In this document: positions 25,976-36,810 of the stretch, piece after piece
Layout: each line of letters begins with the position of its first letter
Numbering within the stretch: the stretch's first letter is position 1
Assembly: GCF_025965415.1 (NCBI RefSeq)
Contig: NZ_JAOPWY010000164.1
Location: 1 to 53,176 of the forward strand
Direction of reading: 5' to 3'
Source: Nocardioides sp.
GTDB lineage: Bacteria > Actinomycetota > Actinomycetes > Propionibacteriales > Nocardioidaceae
DNA: 53,176 bases
The notes under the pieces: model-generated
Database searches by the model: none
Told to the model about the DNA's origin: nothing
Seen by the model: the letters and a program-made list of their open reading frames with translations, nothing else
Made by a program: the position numbers and the translations under genes

Positions 25976-27384
25976 GGCGCGGAGTCTAGTGTCCGGTCCC
26001 ACTGCGTTCCCGGGCGGCGGAAGACGAGGAGGATCGCCAGGAAGATCCAGAGAAGGGTGCCCTCACGATTGCCCGTGAGCGATGGCATGCCGAAGGAGGA
26101 GCCCGCAACGAGAAGGACTACCGCCGTCGCCAGTCGCCACTCCTCGTGCGGGAGGAAGCGACGCAGGCGAATCAACCGGATCGCAAGGAGAACGTGGACG
26201 GCAAACACCAACAGCACCCCGACCACGCCGGCGACGACGACGGCCTCGATCCACGTGGAGTCGTAGGAGACCGGCAGTCCCCTGGCGCCCACACCGAACC
26301 ACGGGTGCTCCATGAGCACGGCGCGCGCGAGCTTCACGAGACCACCGGGTTGTTGGAACTCGGTCGGCAGCCCTGGCGACGAATCCGGAACCTCTGGCGG
26401 CAGCTCGTTTCCTCCGGCGCCAAAGCGACCGGCAGTCAGGGTGTAGGCCCAAGAGTTTCCCGCCTGTGCGCTCTGGACGTACCAGCTAAGCATGCCTGCG
26501 GCACCCCAGGTGCCGAGCCAGCCCAGTGCCCCGAGCGTGAAAGTGCTCGCGACCACCACCGCGGTGCCCACCGTAAGCAAGCGTCGATGCGGACGCGCGG
26601 TGAGGACGAGCCCGAGGGCGATCAGCAAGCCACCGATGATGAAGATCTTGGAGAGCGTCATCACCCCGCCGAGGATGACCAGCGCGCAGAGGACCAGCCA
26701 GACTCTCCGTGGGACGGACGCGCCGGACCGCACGAGATAGATCAAGCAGAACGCCGCGAGGCTGTAGGCGATGCCGGCCTCCGCCGGCTGGTTGAACACA
26801 CCCGAGAAGCGCCCGTTTACGGCAGCAAGCTCGGCGACGGTCGGCCCAGCTCCGCTGGCGGCCCAGAAGACGCGGAGGAACGGCAGGTTGTCGACGCCGA
26901 CCAGCGACGTCAGGACAGCCAGTGCGGCGTTGATCGCCATGGCGCTCACCACTACCCAGGATGCCGTACGAAGCATCACCAACGGGGAGATAGATCGCAT
27001 CCAAAGAGCCACTGCCGTCATCGTTGCCAGTGGCAGTAGGGCGTTGTCTAGGCCGGCGACCAGCGACCCCGATCCCCACTCGAGGCGACTCTCTGTGACC
27101 AGACCGCCCACGGCTGCGACCAGCACGTACGCCGCCCACAGCACGAGCACGGCCCGACCCGGCATCAGCACCCGCAGGTGCCGGCGGTGAAGGACCACCG
27201 CAACGGCCGCAGAGGCGTACATTGCGAGCTGCTCGGTGCGCAGCCCGCCGACGAGGTACGGTCCGAAGACGCACAGGACCGCGCCGATGAACCAGTAGCG
27301 AGTCACGGTCGCGTCCCGCCGCGGCGCGTCGGTAGCAAGCATCGGCCGATCGTCGCCCGGGAGGTTGGCATGTGAGGACGTCAC
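25972..27384 (-). CDS. O-antigen ligase/polymerase-like membrane protein (Wzy_C family)
   Basis: A 470-residue membrane protein with about 11-12 hydrophobic segments and a large external loop (about residues 315-385) ending in EHPWFGVGARGLP followed by STWIEAVVVAGVVGVLL, the arrangement of O-antigen ligase/Wzy proteins. It most likely polymerises or transfers lipid-linked repeats outside the membrane. The GTG at 27384 overlaps the capG stop; an internal ATG at codon 15 is an alternative. Base composition is more even than in neighbours. Confidence 0.75.
   Translation of the reverse strand: MTSSHANLPGDDRPMLATDAPRRDATVTRYWFIGAVLCVFGPYLVGGLRTEQLAMYASAAVAVVLHRRHLRVLMPGRAVLVLWAAYVLVAAVGGLVTESRLEWGSGSLVAGLDNALLPLATMTAVALWMRSISPLVMLRTASWVVVSAMAINAALAVLTSLVGVDNLPFLRVFWAASGAGPTVAELAAVNGRFSGVFNQPAEAGIAYSLAAFCLIYLVRSGASVPRRVWLVLCALVILGGVMTLSKIFIIGGLLIALGLVLTARPHRRLLTVGTAVVVASTFTLGALGWLGTWGAAGMLSWYVQSAQAGNSWAYTLTAGRFGAGGNELPPEVPDSSPGLPTEFQQPGGLVKLARAVLMEHPWFGVGARGLPVSYDSTWIEAVVVAGVVGVLLVFAVHVLLAIRLIRLRRFLPHEEWRLATAVVLLVAGSSFGMPSLTGNREGTLLWIFLAILLVFRRPGTQWDRTLDSAP
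25983..25988 (-). promoter_or_regulatory. -10 hexamer of an internal leaderless promoter for the initiating sugar transferase
   Basis: TAGACT on the minus strand, 7 nt before the ATG at 25975, inside the last codons of the polymerase gene. Geometry matches other leaderless starts in this window. No clear -35 box. Confidence 0.4.
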
Positions 27385-28511
27385 GGAGCGTCGTCCGAGA
27401 CCGTGCGAACACCCGACCAGCTCTCGTGGCGCGCGTGCGTGGAGAGGATGAAACCCACCGCACGGCGTGAGCAGTCGCCGATGCGGTAGTCGTCGGGGAC
27501 GCGCGAGGCGCGGTCGGTGTCGGAGACGGCGAAGCGCACGGCCTCCACGACGTTGGTCGCGTCAAGCCCGGTCATCAGGATCGAGGCCGAGTCCAGCGCC
27601 TCGGGACGCTCGATGGAGTCGCGAAGCGTCACGGCCGGGAAGTCGAGCAGGGAGGACTCCTCGGAGATCGTGCCGGAGTCCGACAGCACGCACCATGCCT
27701 GCTTCTGAAGCTTGTTGTAGTCAAGGAACCCCAGCGGTGCGTGGAAGGTGATGCCATCGGTGGAGCGACCGAGAGCGTCCAGCCGCTTGCGGGTGCGCGG
27801 GTGTGTCGAGACCAGCACCGGCATCCCCGTCTCGGCGATGACTTCCTCGAGGCAGTCGAGCAGGAGGTTGAGCCGGTCGGGGTTGTCGACGTTCTCCTCG
27901 CGGTGCGCGCTGACCAGCACGTAGCCCCGGGGCGTGAGACCGAGCCGCTCGACCGCGTCGGAGGCATCGATCGCCTCGGCGTGCGCGGCGAGTACCTCCT
28001 TCATCGGCGAGCCCGTCTTGAGGATGCGGCGCGGGTGCAGCCCCTCCGCGATCAGGTTGCGCCGGGCGTGCTCGGTGTAGACGAGGTTGAAGTCGGAGAC
28101 GTGGTCGACGAGGCGCCGGTTGGTCTCCTCTGGCACGTTCTCGTCGAAGCACCGGTTGCCTGCCTCCATGTGGTAGACGGGGATCCGCATCCGCTTGGCC
28201 ATCACCGCCGCCAGGCAGCTGTTGGTGTCACCCAGCACCAGCACCGCGTCGGGCCGCTCCGCGAGCAGCACCTCCTCGGTCTTGATGAGCACCTCACCCA
28301 GCACCCGGCCCAGGCTGCTGGTGTCGACATTGAGCAGGTGGTCGGGCGAGCGCAGGCCCAGCTCGGAGAAGAAGATCCCGTTGAGGTTGTGGTCGTAGTT
28401 CTGCCCGGTGTGCACCAGCACGTGGTCGACCGTGCGGTCGAGCAGCTTGATGGTCTCGGACAGCCTGATGATCTCGGGACGGGTCCCAACGACGGTCATC
28501 ACCTTTGTCAT
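27381..28511 (-). CDS. capG: UDP-N-acetyl-L-fucosamine synthase (2-epimerase)
   Basis: A 376-residue non-hydrolysing UDP-sugar 2-epimerase: KVMTVVGTRPEIIRLS at the start, HTGQNYDHNLNGIFF, VLGDTNS, MEAGNRCFDENVPEETNRR and SDSGTISEESSLL. This form is CapG/WbjD/FnlC rather than WecB; the three-gene set with CapE and CapF supports epimerisation of UDP-2-acetamido-2,6-dideoxy-L-talose to UDP-L-FucNAc. The ATG at 28511 overlaps the capF stop by 4 nt. WecB function is the alternative if read alone. Confidence 0.86.
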   Translation of the reverse strand: MTKVMTVVGTRPEIIRLSETIKLLDRTVDHVLVHTGQNYDHNLNGIFFSELGLRSPDHLLNVDTSSLGRVLGEVLIKTEEVLLAERPDAVLVLGDTNSCLAAVMAKRMRIPVYHMEAGNRCFDENVPEETNRRLVDHVSDFNLVYTEHARRNLIAEGLHPRRILKTGSPMKEVLAAHAEAIDASDAVERLGLTPRGYVLVSAHREENVDNPDRLNLLLDCLEEVIAETGMPVLVSTHPRTRKRLDALGRSTDGITFHAPLGFLDYNKLQKQAWCVLSDSGTISEESSLLDFPAVTLRDSIERPEALDSASILMTGLDATNVVEAVRFAVSDTDRASRVPDDYRIGDCSRRAVGFILSTHARHESWSGVRTVSDDAP

Positions 28512-29623
28512 GGTGTCTCCTGCGGGGCCGTGCGCACGACCGGCTCGTGAATGGTATCCGGCGCATCGGGGTCGAAGAGGCTGTCGGTCCAGAACAGCGT
28601 GGTCAGCACGCCGTCGCCGACGTTGGTGATGTCGTGGGACCACATGGTCGGCATGTCGACGACCACCGGGTCCTCGCCGGTGACTGGCAGCTCGACGACC
28701 TCGTCGTGGAACATCCGCCGCAGCCGGATCACCGCCTCGCCGTCGAGGACGACGAACCGCTCGATCTTGTGGAGGTGGTAATGGATGCCGCGGGTGACGC
28801 CCGGGACCGTGGTCGAGACAAAGGTCTGGCCACCGTTGCCGTGGGTGCGGACCGTCTCGACCAGCCGACCGCGTTGGTCGCTGCGTGGCGTCAGGGCTAG
28901 GGGGTAGTGGGCTGGGAAGAGCGCCGCTCGGTAGGTGTTGAAGAGGTCGCGCTCGAAGTTGTCGGCCATCGCGGGCACGTCGGCGGTCGGAACATACGTC
29001 GTGTGGAAGCGCTCGAGGGCGTCCCACACCGCCTGCACCGACGTCGGGTGCGCGGTGGGCCGCACCGTGTCGGGCGAGTCGGGCGCGAGCGCGTCGAGAA
29101 GCGCCCGCGCCGCGCCCTGCGCATGCAACAGCTCGATCGGGCGGTCGGAGATCTCGACCCGCTCGCCGGAGATCGCGCGGTCCACGAAGGTGGCGACGAA
29201 GGAGTTGTAGCCGGGGCGTCCGTGCTCCCCGAAGAGGTTGGGCAGCAGCACGTCGACGAAGCGCCCGCCAGCGTGGCCGGCCGCGGCTCGCAGCACCTCG
29301 GCGGCCTGCTCCTTGCCGGCGGCGTACGCCGACCCGTTGCCGACCTGGATGGAGTTGGCGAAGACGACGGTCACGCCCGTGGTGCCCTCCAGCGCGTCGG
29401 CGACACCCTGCGCCAGCGCGACGTTGCCGTCGACGAGCTCCTCGTCCGTGGCGCGGTTGACGCCCGCGACGTGAATCACGGCGTCGACGTCAGCGACGAG
29501 CGCGGGCAGGCGGTCCCACTCCGCGCGCCCGACGGGCACGACCTCGTGATCGGTGGTGGCGTGGATGCGGCACCGCAAGTGCCAGCCGAGGAAGCCCTCG
29601 GCGCCGGTGAGCAAGATCCTCAC
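28508..29623 (-). CDS. capF: UDP-2-acetamido-2,6-dideoxy-L-talose synthase (reductase with C-terminal cupin)
   Basis: A 371-residue two-domain enzyme. The N-terminal 245 residues are an extended SDR (RILLTGAEGFLGWHL; YAAGKEQAAE gives Tyr-x3-Lys). The C-terminal cupin from about residue 255 contains the metal-site segment RGIHYHLHKIERFVVLDGEA. This SDR-plus-cupin layout is diagnostic of CapF/WbjC/FnlB, which handles the second step to UDP-L-FucNAc. The GTG at 29623 overlaps the capE stop. Full length, no defects seen. Confidence 0.9.
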   Translation of the reverse strand: MRILLTGAEGFLGWHLRCRIHATTDHEVVPVGRAEWDRLPALVADVDAVIHVAGVNRATDEELVDGNVALAQGVADALEGTTGVTVVFANSIQVGNGSAYAAGKEQAAEVLRAAAGHAGGRFVDVLLPNLFGEHGRPGYNSFVATFVDRAISGERVEISDRPIELLHAQGAARALLDALAPDSPDTVRPTAHPTSVQAVWDALERFHTTYVPTADVPAMADNFERDLFNTYRAALFPAHYPLALTPRSDQRGRLVETVRTHGNGGQTFVSTTVPGVTRGIHYHLHKIERFVVLDGEAVIRLRRMFHDEVVELPVTGEDPVVVDMPTMWSHDITNVGDGVLTTLFWTDSLFDPDAPDTIHEPVVRTAPQETP

Positions 29624-30665
29624 GCGCGCAGCTCCGGGTCGGCGGCGATCTCGGGGATGGTGCGCAGCAGGGACACCGTCTGCTCGACGTCGAGCGGCGG
29701 GACGGAGTCGGACGCGTAGTCGACCGACGTGTCAACCTCTTCCTCGCCCTCGCTGAAGTACTTCTCGTACTGCAGCCCGCGGTCGTCGAGCGGCACGCGG
29801 AAGTAGTCACCCTGGTCGGCCGCCTTGGCGATCTCCTCGCGACTCAGCAGGGTCTCGTGCAGCTTCTCACCGTGACGGGTGCCGATGCGGTGCACCTCCG
29901 GCTCGTCCTGGCCGAAGAGCCGCCCGACGGCGGTGGCGAGCGTCGCCACGGTCGTGGCGGCCGCCTTGCGGACGAACAGGTCACCCGGCTGGGCGTGCGC
30001 GAAGGCGTGTTTGACCAGGTCGACCGAGTCGTCGAGCGACATGAGGAAGCGCGTCATCCGCGGGTCGGTGATGGTGAGCGGCTTGCCCTCGCGCAGCAAC
30101 GAGATGAAGGCCGGGATGACCGAGCCGCGGGAGTACATGACGTTGCCGTAGCGGGTAACGGACACCGTCATGTCGTCGTCGGGGTGATTGCGAGCGAACG
30201 CCTGCGCGGTCTTCTCCATGAGGGCCTTCGACATGCCCATCGCGTTGACGGGGTAGACCGCCTTGTCCGTGCTGAGCAGCACCACCGAGCGGACCCCGGC
30301 GGCAGCGGCGGCCTCGATGACGTTGTGGCTGCCGACGACGTTGGTCTTCACCGCCTGCTGGGGGAAGAACTCGCACGAGGGGACCTGCTTGAGCGCGGCC
30401 GCGTGGAAGACGAAGTCGGCGTCCAGCACCGCCGTACGGACGCTGTCGGGGTCGCGCACGTCACCGAGGAAGAAGCGCACCCGCTCGTCGTTGAACGCCC
30501 GTCGCATGAGGTCCTGCTTGGCCTCGTCACGGCTGAAGATGTTGATCCGCGCGGCACCGTCGTCGAGCAGGTGGCGCGCCATGATCGACCCGAAGGAGCC
30601 GGTGCCACCGGTGATGGCGACGGTGCGGCCCGTGACCGAGGTGTCGCTCTCGCTCGGGGGGGTGG

Positions 30666-30669
<4 letters not shown>
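29620..30669 (-). CDS. capE: UDP-N-acetylglucosamine 4,6-dehydratase/5-epimerase
   Basis: A 349-residue SDR enzyme. Seen: TGGTGSFG near residue 20, FHAAALKQVP near 88, LLSTDKAVYP near 131 and NAMGMSKALMEK with M144-x3-K148, where Met takes the place of the usual Tyr, as in CapE/FlaA1/FnlA dehydratases. It starts UDP-L-FucNAc synthesis from UDP-GlcNAc. The GTG at 30669 is chosen for the GAAAGGAAG site upstream and the 4-nt overlap with the aminotransferase stop. Confidence 0.9.
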
Positions 30670-31819
<1,150 letters not shown>

Positions 31820-31823
<4 letters not shown>

Positions 31824-33562
31824 CGATCCCCCACTGCGTGTGCCAGGTCGCTGAGCTCCGCGGGGTCGGCCGCGGGGACCGCAACGGTGCGGATCATCGG
31901 GTGCGAGGTGCCCTGGGGGCACTCCTCGTCGGAGAAGAGCCGCTCGTGCAGCTTCTCCCCCGGACGCAGGCCGGTGAAGACGATGTCGACCCCCGAGGCG
32001 TGCGATAGCTCGATCATGCGGTGGGCGACGTCGAGGATCTTTACCGGTGTCCCCATCTCGAGGACCATGACGTCGCCGGAGCGACCCATCGTGCCGGCCT
32101 GGACGACGAGCTCGCAGGCCTCGGGGATGGTCATGAAGTAGCGGGTGACGTCGGGGTGGGTGACCGTGATCGGGCCGCCGGCCTCGATCTGCGCGTTGAA
32201 CGTGTGCAGCATCGAGCCGCGCGAGCCCAGCACGTTGCCGAAGCGGACGCTGATGAAGTGGCCGGCCCCGCGCTCGGCGTGCCAGGCGGTGAGCTGCTCG
32301 GCTATGCGCTTGGTGGTGCCCAGAACGCTGGTGGAGTCGGCCGCCTTGTCGGTGGAGATGTTGACGAAGTGGGCGATCCGGTGGAGCTCGGAGAGGCGCA
32401 GCAGGTTGAGCGTGCCGAGGACGTTGGTCTTCCACCCCTCGTCGGGGAAGCGCTCCAGCATCGGCAGGTGCTTGAGGGCGGCGGCGTGGAAGACGATCTC
32501 GGGCTGGTGCTCGGCGAAGACCTTCTCCAGCGCCCCACGGTCACGGATGTCGCAGAGCACAGTGTCGGGGGCGTCGAGCAGGCCGTGGCCGAAGATCGAG
32601 AGCTGGACGTCGAGCAGGGCGGACTCGTCGCGGTCGAGCATGATCATCGTGGCCGGTCCGAAATTGTGGACCTGGCGCGCCAGCTCGGAGCCGATCGAGC
32701 CGCCCGCGCCGGTGATCAGGACCCGCTTGCCGGTGAGGTAGCCCGCGATCTCTGTGACGCTGGTCGACACCTGGTGGCGCCCGAGGACGTCACCGATCTC
32801 GACCGGCCGGATGTCGGCGACGCTGACCTGGCCGCCGATCATCTCTGCCACCCGCGGCAGAACGAGGACGTCGATCCCGGCGGCCTGGGCGGCCTTCTGA
32901 GCGCGGTCGATCACGGCGCCATTGGCGGAGGGGATCGCGAGCACCACCACGCCGGCGTCCCGCTCGCTGCCGACCGCGGCGAGCTGCGACCCGTCGCCCA
33001 GCACCGGTACGCCGCTGATGCGCAGGTGCCGCTTGCCGGGGTTGTCGTCGAGGAAACCGACGACCTCGTCGGCGTCACCGCGCAGCAGGTGCAGCACTTG
33101 GCGACCGGCGTCGCCGGCACCGTAGATCAGCACCCGTCGACCAGCCGGGCGCGAGTCGTCGACCTGGAGCCGGTCGCGCAGCGCACGGTAGAAGAGCCGA
33201 CCGGCGGCGGAGATGAGCAGCGCCATCGGCGGGGCGAGCACGACCACGCTGCGGGGGGCGGGGGTGGACATGGCCGCGGACATGCCCAGCGTCAGGGCTC
33301 CGACGACGGCGAGCAGGAGCGCCAGGCCGGTGGCCTCGTCGAAGGATCCAACCAGGTAGCGGCCGCGGTAGAACTTGGTGGCGTAGCCGATGGCGAGGAG
33401 GAGCGCCGAGGCGAGCAGCCAGTAGGCGAGGACTGAGTCCCAGAGGACCTCGGAGAGGTTGAAATCATGGCGGACGCCGACGACGACCGCGGTCGCCAGA
33501 CCCCATGACCCAACATCCCAAAGCGCCAGGCCTCCCCGGCGAACGTAACCGTTTGACAACAT
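31820..33562 (-). CDS. Membrane-bound NDP-sugar 4,6-dehydratase (PglF/WbpM/CapD family)
   Basis: A 580-residue protein: four N-terminal helices (about residues 13-120), a CoA-binding-like Rossmann domain (RRVLIYGAGDAGRQVLHLL), then the SDR domain starting RVLITGAGGSIGSELARQ near 280. The catalytic segment STDK (403-406) is present, but the usual Met of MGxxK is L414 in VLGTTK. It should convert UDP-GlcNAc to the 4-keto-6-deoxy sugar for the PglE-like enzyme. It is the first gene of the 11-gene operon; ATG at 33562 has GCGGGGG upstream, and the 162-nt divergent gap before the GT2 gene must hold the main promoter. Confidence 0.88.
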
Positions 33563-33724
33563 GCCGAACCCCCGCAGGCTTCAATCTGGACAACCCGTCG
33601 ATGTTAACCCGCCGTTACCCTCAGCACGTGATTGGAGATGGACCCGTACCGTGTGGCCGAAGCTCACCGGACGACCAGCATGACCTACGCGCTCGCGGCG
33701 ACCAGGTCGGGAGGAGGTGATCGC

Positions 33725-35329
33725 GTGTCCGAACCCACGGTCGTTCTGATCCTGAGTGGTGACGGCCGGGCGGACCGCGTGCACGCTTGGGTAAGAGCCC
33801 TCGGCCAAGTGCAGGCCAAGAGTCGTGGTCTTCGCGTGGATCCAGCAGCTGACTCGCCCCAACTTGCTGCTTGGTGCGAGGGCGCCGAGGTCAGCCTGCT
33901 CCCAGACCAGGGCACCGTAGCGAGACCCGACATCGTTGTCCTGGGCGGATCAGACCACCTGCCGACGTCAGGCGCCCTAAAACGGCTCGTCGCCGCCACC
34001 GTCGCCCATTCTCACCCCCACCGCACACGAGTGCTCCCCTGCGGCGAGACCGCAGCGGATCCCGGTGACGAACCCGAACGCCTGGCGGCGCCATGCGTCG
34101 CCCTGCCAGTCGGGCGCGACGGTCTTGTGCCTTGGGACGACAGCGCGGGCGAAAGGATCGAAGCCTTGGAGGCGGGCGGCACTCCAGTGCCCGAGCTGAG
34201 CACCGCCGCCGTCTTCGTCGACGCATGGCCCGACAGATCGATCGTCGGGCCGCCCCTTCGCTACGGCGCGGATCGGCCGGCTCCCGGGCTCCCGGCGACC
34301 GCCGTGCACTGGCTGCTGACCGACACACGACTGCCCCACTTACAGGCGCCGCCAGCCGGCGACCGCCCGTTCCTCACGATCATCACGCGCACACAAGGCA
34401 CCCGGCTGCTGATGCTTGAGGAGATGCTGACCTGCCTCTGCGCCCAATCTCTGCGCGACTTCGAACTCCTTGTGGCCTGCCACCGCGTCAGCGAGAGCGA
34501 CGGACGCCGCATTCGTAAGGTGGTCGCGGACCTGCCCACTTGGTTGCGCGAGCAGATCAGGGTCATCGACGTCGACCGGCCAGGGCGTGCTGCTCCCCTC
34601 AACGACGCGCTGTCATTTGCGACCGGACGGTACTTCGCCGTGCTGGACGACGACGACGCCGTAACTGCCGACTGGGTCGCAACATTCGCCGACATGGAAC
34701 CCGGGCACGAGGGCACCGTGCTACGCACCTCGGCCCTGAGACAGGACGTCGAGCCCGTGGCAGCCAGCCAAGGCGGCGGCGTGACCCCGAAGGAGGTCGG
34801 GCCTGCGTATCCGGGGTGGCCCCGGACCTTCAGCCTCGTCGAACACCTGTGGGACAACGCCAGCCCTTTCATGACCCTCGCCTTTCCGCGCGGACTCTTC
34901 GTTGACCTGAAGTGGCGTTTCGACGAGTCCATGGAGACCGCCGAGGACTGGGCCTACTTGCTTCGCTCGGCCGGACTGGTGGGGGTCACCGATTCCTCAC
35001 GCCTGACTGCGGTCTACCGCACCTGGACGCGCCAAGAGGGTTCCCGCGAGATCCACGACCCGGCGGCGTGGGACGCTTCTCGCCGGGCGGCCATCGCCGC
35101 TGTGAACGACGCGCCGCTGGTGCTTGCGCCCGGCGCCGTCCAGGACATTCGTGCTCTACACGAGGCATTGCTCGAAGAGCGCGCGGAGAAGTTCCGCTTT
35201 GCGGGTCTCAACGAGCAGGCGGCCGCAGACCTCCGGACGGTCAACGAGGCGGTGGTCGCCCTGCGCGAGCGGGTCGCCCAATTGGAGGACCGTCTGGCGC
35301 GGGTCAAGAGTCGTCGGTCGTCGGGCTGA
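33725..35329 (+). CDS. Glycosyltransferase family 2 protein with C-terminal coiled coil
   Basis: A 534-residue protein. The central GT-A domain begins PFLTIITRTQGTRLLMLEEM near residue 217 and carries the metal motif as VLDDDDAV near 318. About 200 N-terminal residues are unrecognised. The last 45 residues (EERAEKFRFAGLNEQAAADL onward, heptad-like) form a coiled coil. The GTG at 33725 is chosen for GGAGG 8 nt upstream over an ATG at 33632 with none. Codon use is less GC-biased than in flanking metabolic genes. It diverges from the main operon and probably adds a sugar to the same polymer. Confidence 0.75.
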   Translation: MSEPTVVLILSGDGRADRVHAWVRALGQVQAKSRGLRVDPAADSPQLAAWCEGAEVSLLPDQGTVARPDIVVLGGSDHLPTSGALKRLVAATVAHSHPHRTRVLPCGETAADPGDEPERLAAPCVALPVGRDGLVPWDDSAGERIEALEAGGTPVPELSTAAVFVDAWPDRSIVGPPLRYGADRPAPGLPATAVHWLLTDTRLPHLQAPPAGDRPFLTIITRTQGTRLLMLEEMLTCLCAQSLRDFELLVACHRVSESDGRRIRKVVADLPTWLREQIRVIDVDRPGRAAPLNDALSFATGRYFAVLDDDDAVTADWVATFADMEPGHEGTVLRTSALRQDVEPVAASQGGGVTPKEVGPAYPGWPRTFSLVEHLWDNASPFMTLAFPRGLFVDLKWRFDESMETAEDWAYLLRSAGLVGVTDSSRLTAVYRTWTRQEGSREIHDPAAWDASRRAAIAAVNDAPLVLAPGAVQDIRALHEALLEERAEKFRFAGLNEQAAADLRTVNEAVVALRERVAQLEDRLARVKSRRSSG

Positions 35330-35427
35330 CGGTCGTCGTCGAACCCTCACGACGCCGCATGCAGCCGTAGGCTGTGCGCCGGTCTCTCAGGACCTCACGC
35401 ACCCACCAGAACTCCGGAGCAACATCC

Positions 35428-36801
35428 ATGGCCCAGCATGCACTCACGGACAGTGCGGCGCCCCGATTCAGGACAGCCCTCGCGTCCGCGATCGCGTGGC
35501 ACGACATGCGCCCGCGGGCAGCGCTGGGGTCCGTCCGCGGTTGGCTGTGGGTCCTTGTGATCACCGCGGTCTTCTTCTGGATGTCCAACCCGCTCGTGTA
35601 CGTGCCGGGCTTCCACCTCTCGCTGGAAAAGTCCGTCCTCTGGACGGGGGTCGCCCTTGTGATCACTCTGCCGTGGGCGCGCCTCCCCAGAGTCCCGTTG
35701 CCGTGGATCGTGTTCCACGCCGCGACATATCTTTCCCTCGCCTGGACTATCGATCCGCACCTCACCGACTACACGTCGCTGCTCTACGTCAAGCTCACCC
35801 TGATTGCCCTCGCGATCGCCGCCAACTGCGAGCCGGCGGTGGTGTGCTGGGGAATGGGCGTGGGAGGCGTCGTCGTCGTCGCACTCTCGATCCACGCCTA
35901 TGAGGAGCAGATGTGGGGGGCCTCGCAAGCCCTGATCGGCGGGGCGGAGTTCGCCGGGGTGGGCACGAACGAGAACATTCTCGCCTACACCTTGAGCATA
36001 TCCCTGGCCGCGATACTCGCGGCCCGTCCCCCTCGCCGCCTCGCGTTCGCCGCCGTGTGGTCAGTGGTCGTCGTCGTTAACGGCTACGGGATTTACCTCG
36101 CACAGTCGGGCACGGGGTTCCTGACCGTCCTGACCGTGCTGCTCGCACTCGGCCTCGTCCGAGCATGGCCCGTCCTGCGGACCCGGCAACGCAGCTGGCT
36201 GCTCGCGGGCGGCGGGATCCTGGCGGCCCTCCTGACCGGCGGGATGTTGGTGATCGTCGGGGTCCTGGGCAAGGAGCTGTCCAGCTTCTCGGGCCGTGCT
36301 CCCTTCTGGCGGGCCGCGTGGGACACGACTATGGACACCTCGCCCCTCGTGGGCTCGGGATGGGGAGCGGTCTGGACGCATCCTTGGAGCATGGTGCCGC
36401 TCAACGAGGTCGCGCAGGACATCTACGACCGGGCTGGGTACTCGCTCTCACATGGCCACAACCTCTTCGTCGACGTGCTTCCGGAGCTGGGCCTGCTAGG
36501 CGTGGCACTGGCCGTGCTGATGATCGCCTACGCGGCGCGAGGCGTCACGCGGGCCGGGCTACACGGTGCGAGCACCGATCCGGCTGCCGGGCGGCTCGCA
36601 GTGCTGGTGCTCGTCGCTCTCCTGGTGTCCGGCATCACAGAACCCATGTTCACCGTGCCACTCGGATGGTGGTCGCTGGCTCTCATCGCCGCACTGCCGC
36701 GCCAGCGCGTCCTCATCGCTCACTCAGCGGACCACCGTGCCCTGGAGCACGAGGCGCCCCCAACGTTGCCGCGGGAAGCCTCCAGCGCCACGACGCACTG
36801 A
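35428..36801 (+). CDS. O-antigen ligase/polymerase-like membrane protein (Wzy_C family), second copy
   Basis: A 457-residue polytopic protein with about 11 helices. The external-loop signature is clear: SGRAPFWRAAWDTTMDTSPLVGSGWGAVW near 288 and YSLSHGHNLFVDVLPELGLLG near 345, with the conserved His. This matches bacterial O-antigen ligases and polymerases better than the copy at 25972. The ATG at 35428 has CGGAG upstream. With two such proteins in one locus, one may polymerise and the other ligate the chain to the cell wall; which is which is unknown. Confidence 0.8.
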   Translation: MAQHALTDSAAPRFRTALASAIAWHDMRPRAALGSVRGWLWVLVITAVFFWMSNPLVYVPGFHLSLEKSVLWTGVALVITLPWARLPRVPLPWIVFHAATYLSLAWTIDPHLTDYTSLLYVKLTLIALAIAANCEPAVVCWGMGVGGVVVVALSIHAYEEQMWGASQALIGGAEFAGVGTNENILAYTLSISLAAILAARPPRRLAFAAVWSVVVVVNGYGIYLAQSGTGFLTVLTVLLALGLVRAWPVLRTRQRSWLLAGGGILAALLTGGMLVIVGVLGKELSSFSGRAPFWRAAWDTTMDTSPLVGSGWGAVWTHPWSMVPLNEVAQDIYDRAGYSLSHGHNLFVDVLPELGLLGVALAVLMIAYAARGVTRAGLHGASTDPAAGRLAVLVLVALLVSGITEPMFTVPLGWWSLALIAALPRQRVLIAHSADHRALEHEAPPTLPREASSATTH

Positions 36802-36810
36802 CGTCTGGTC

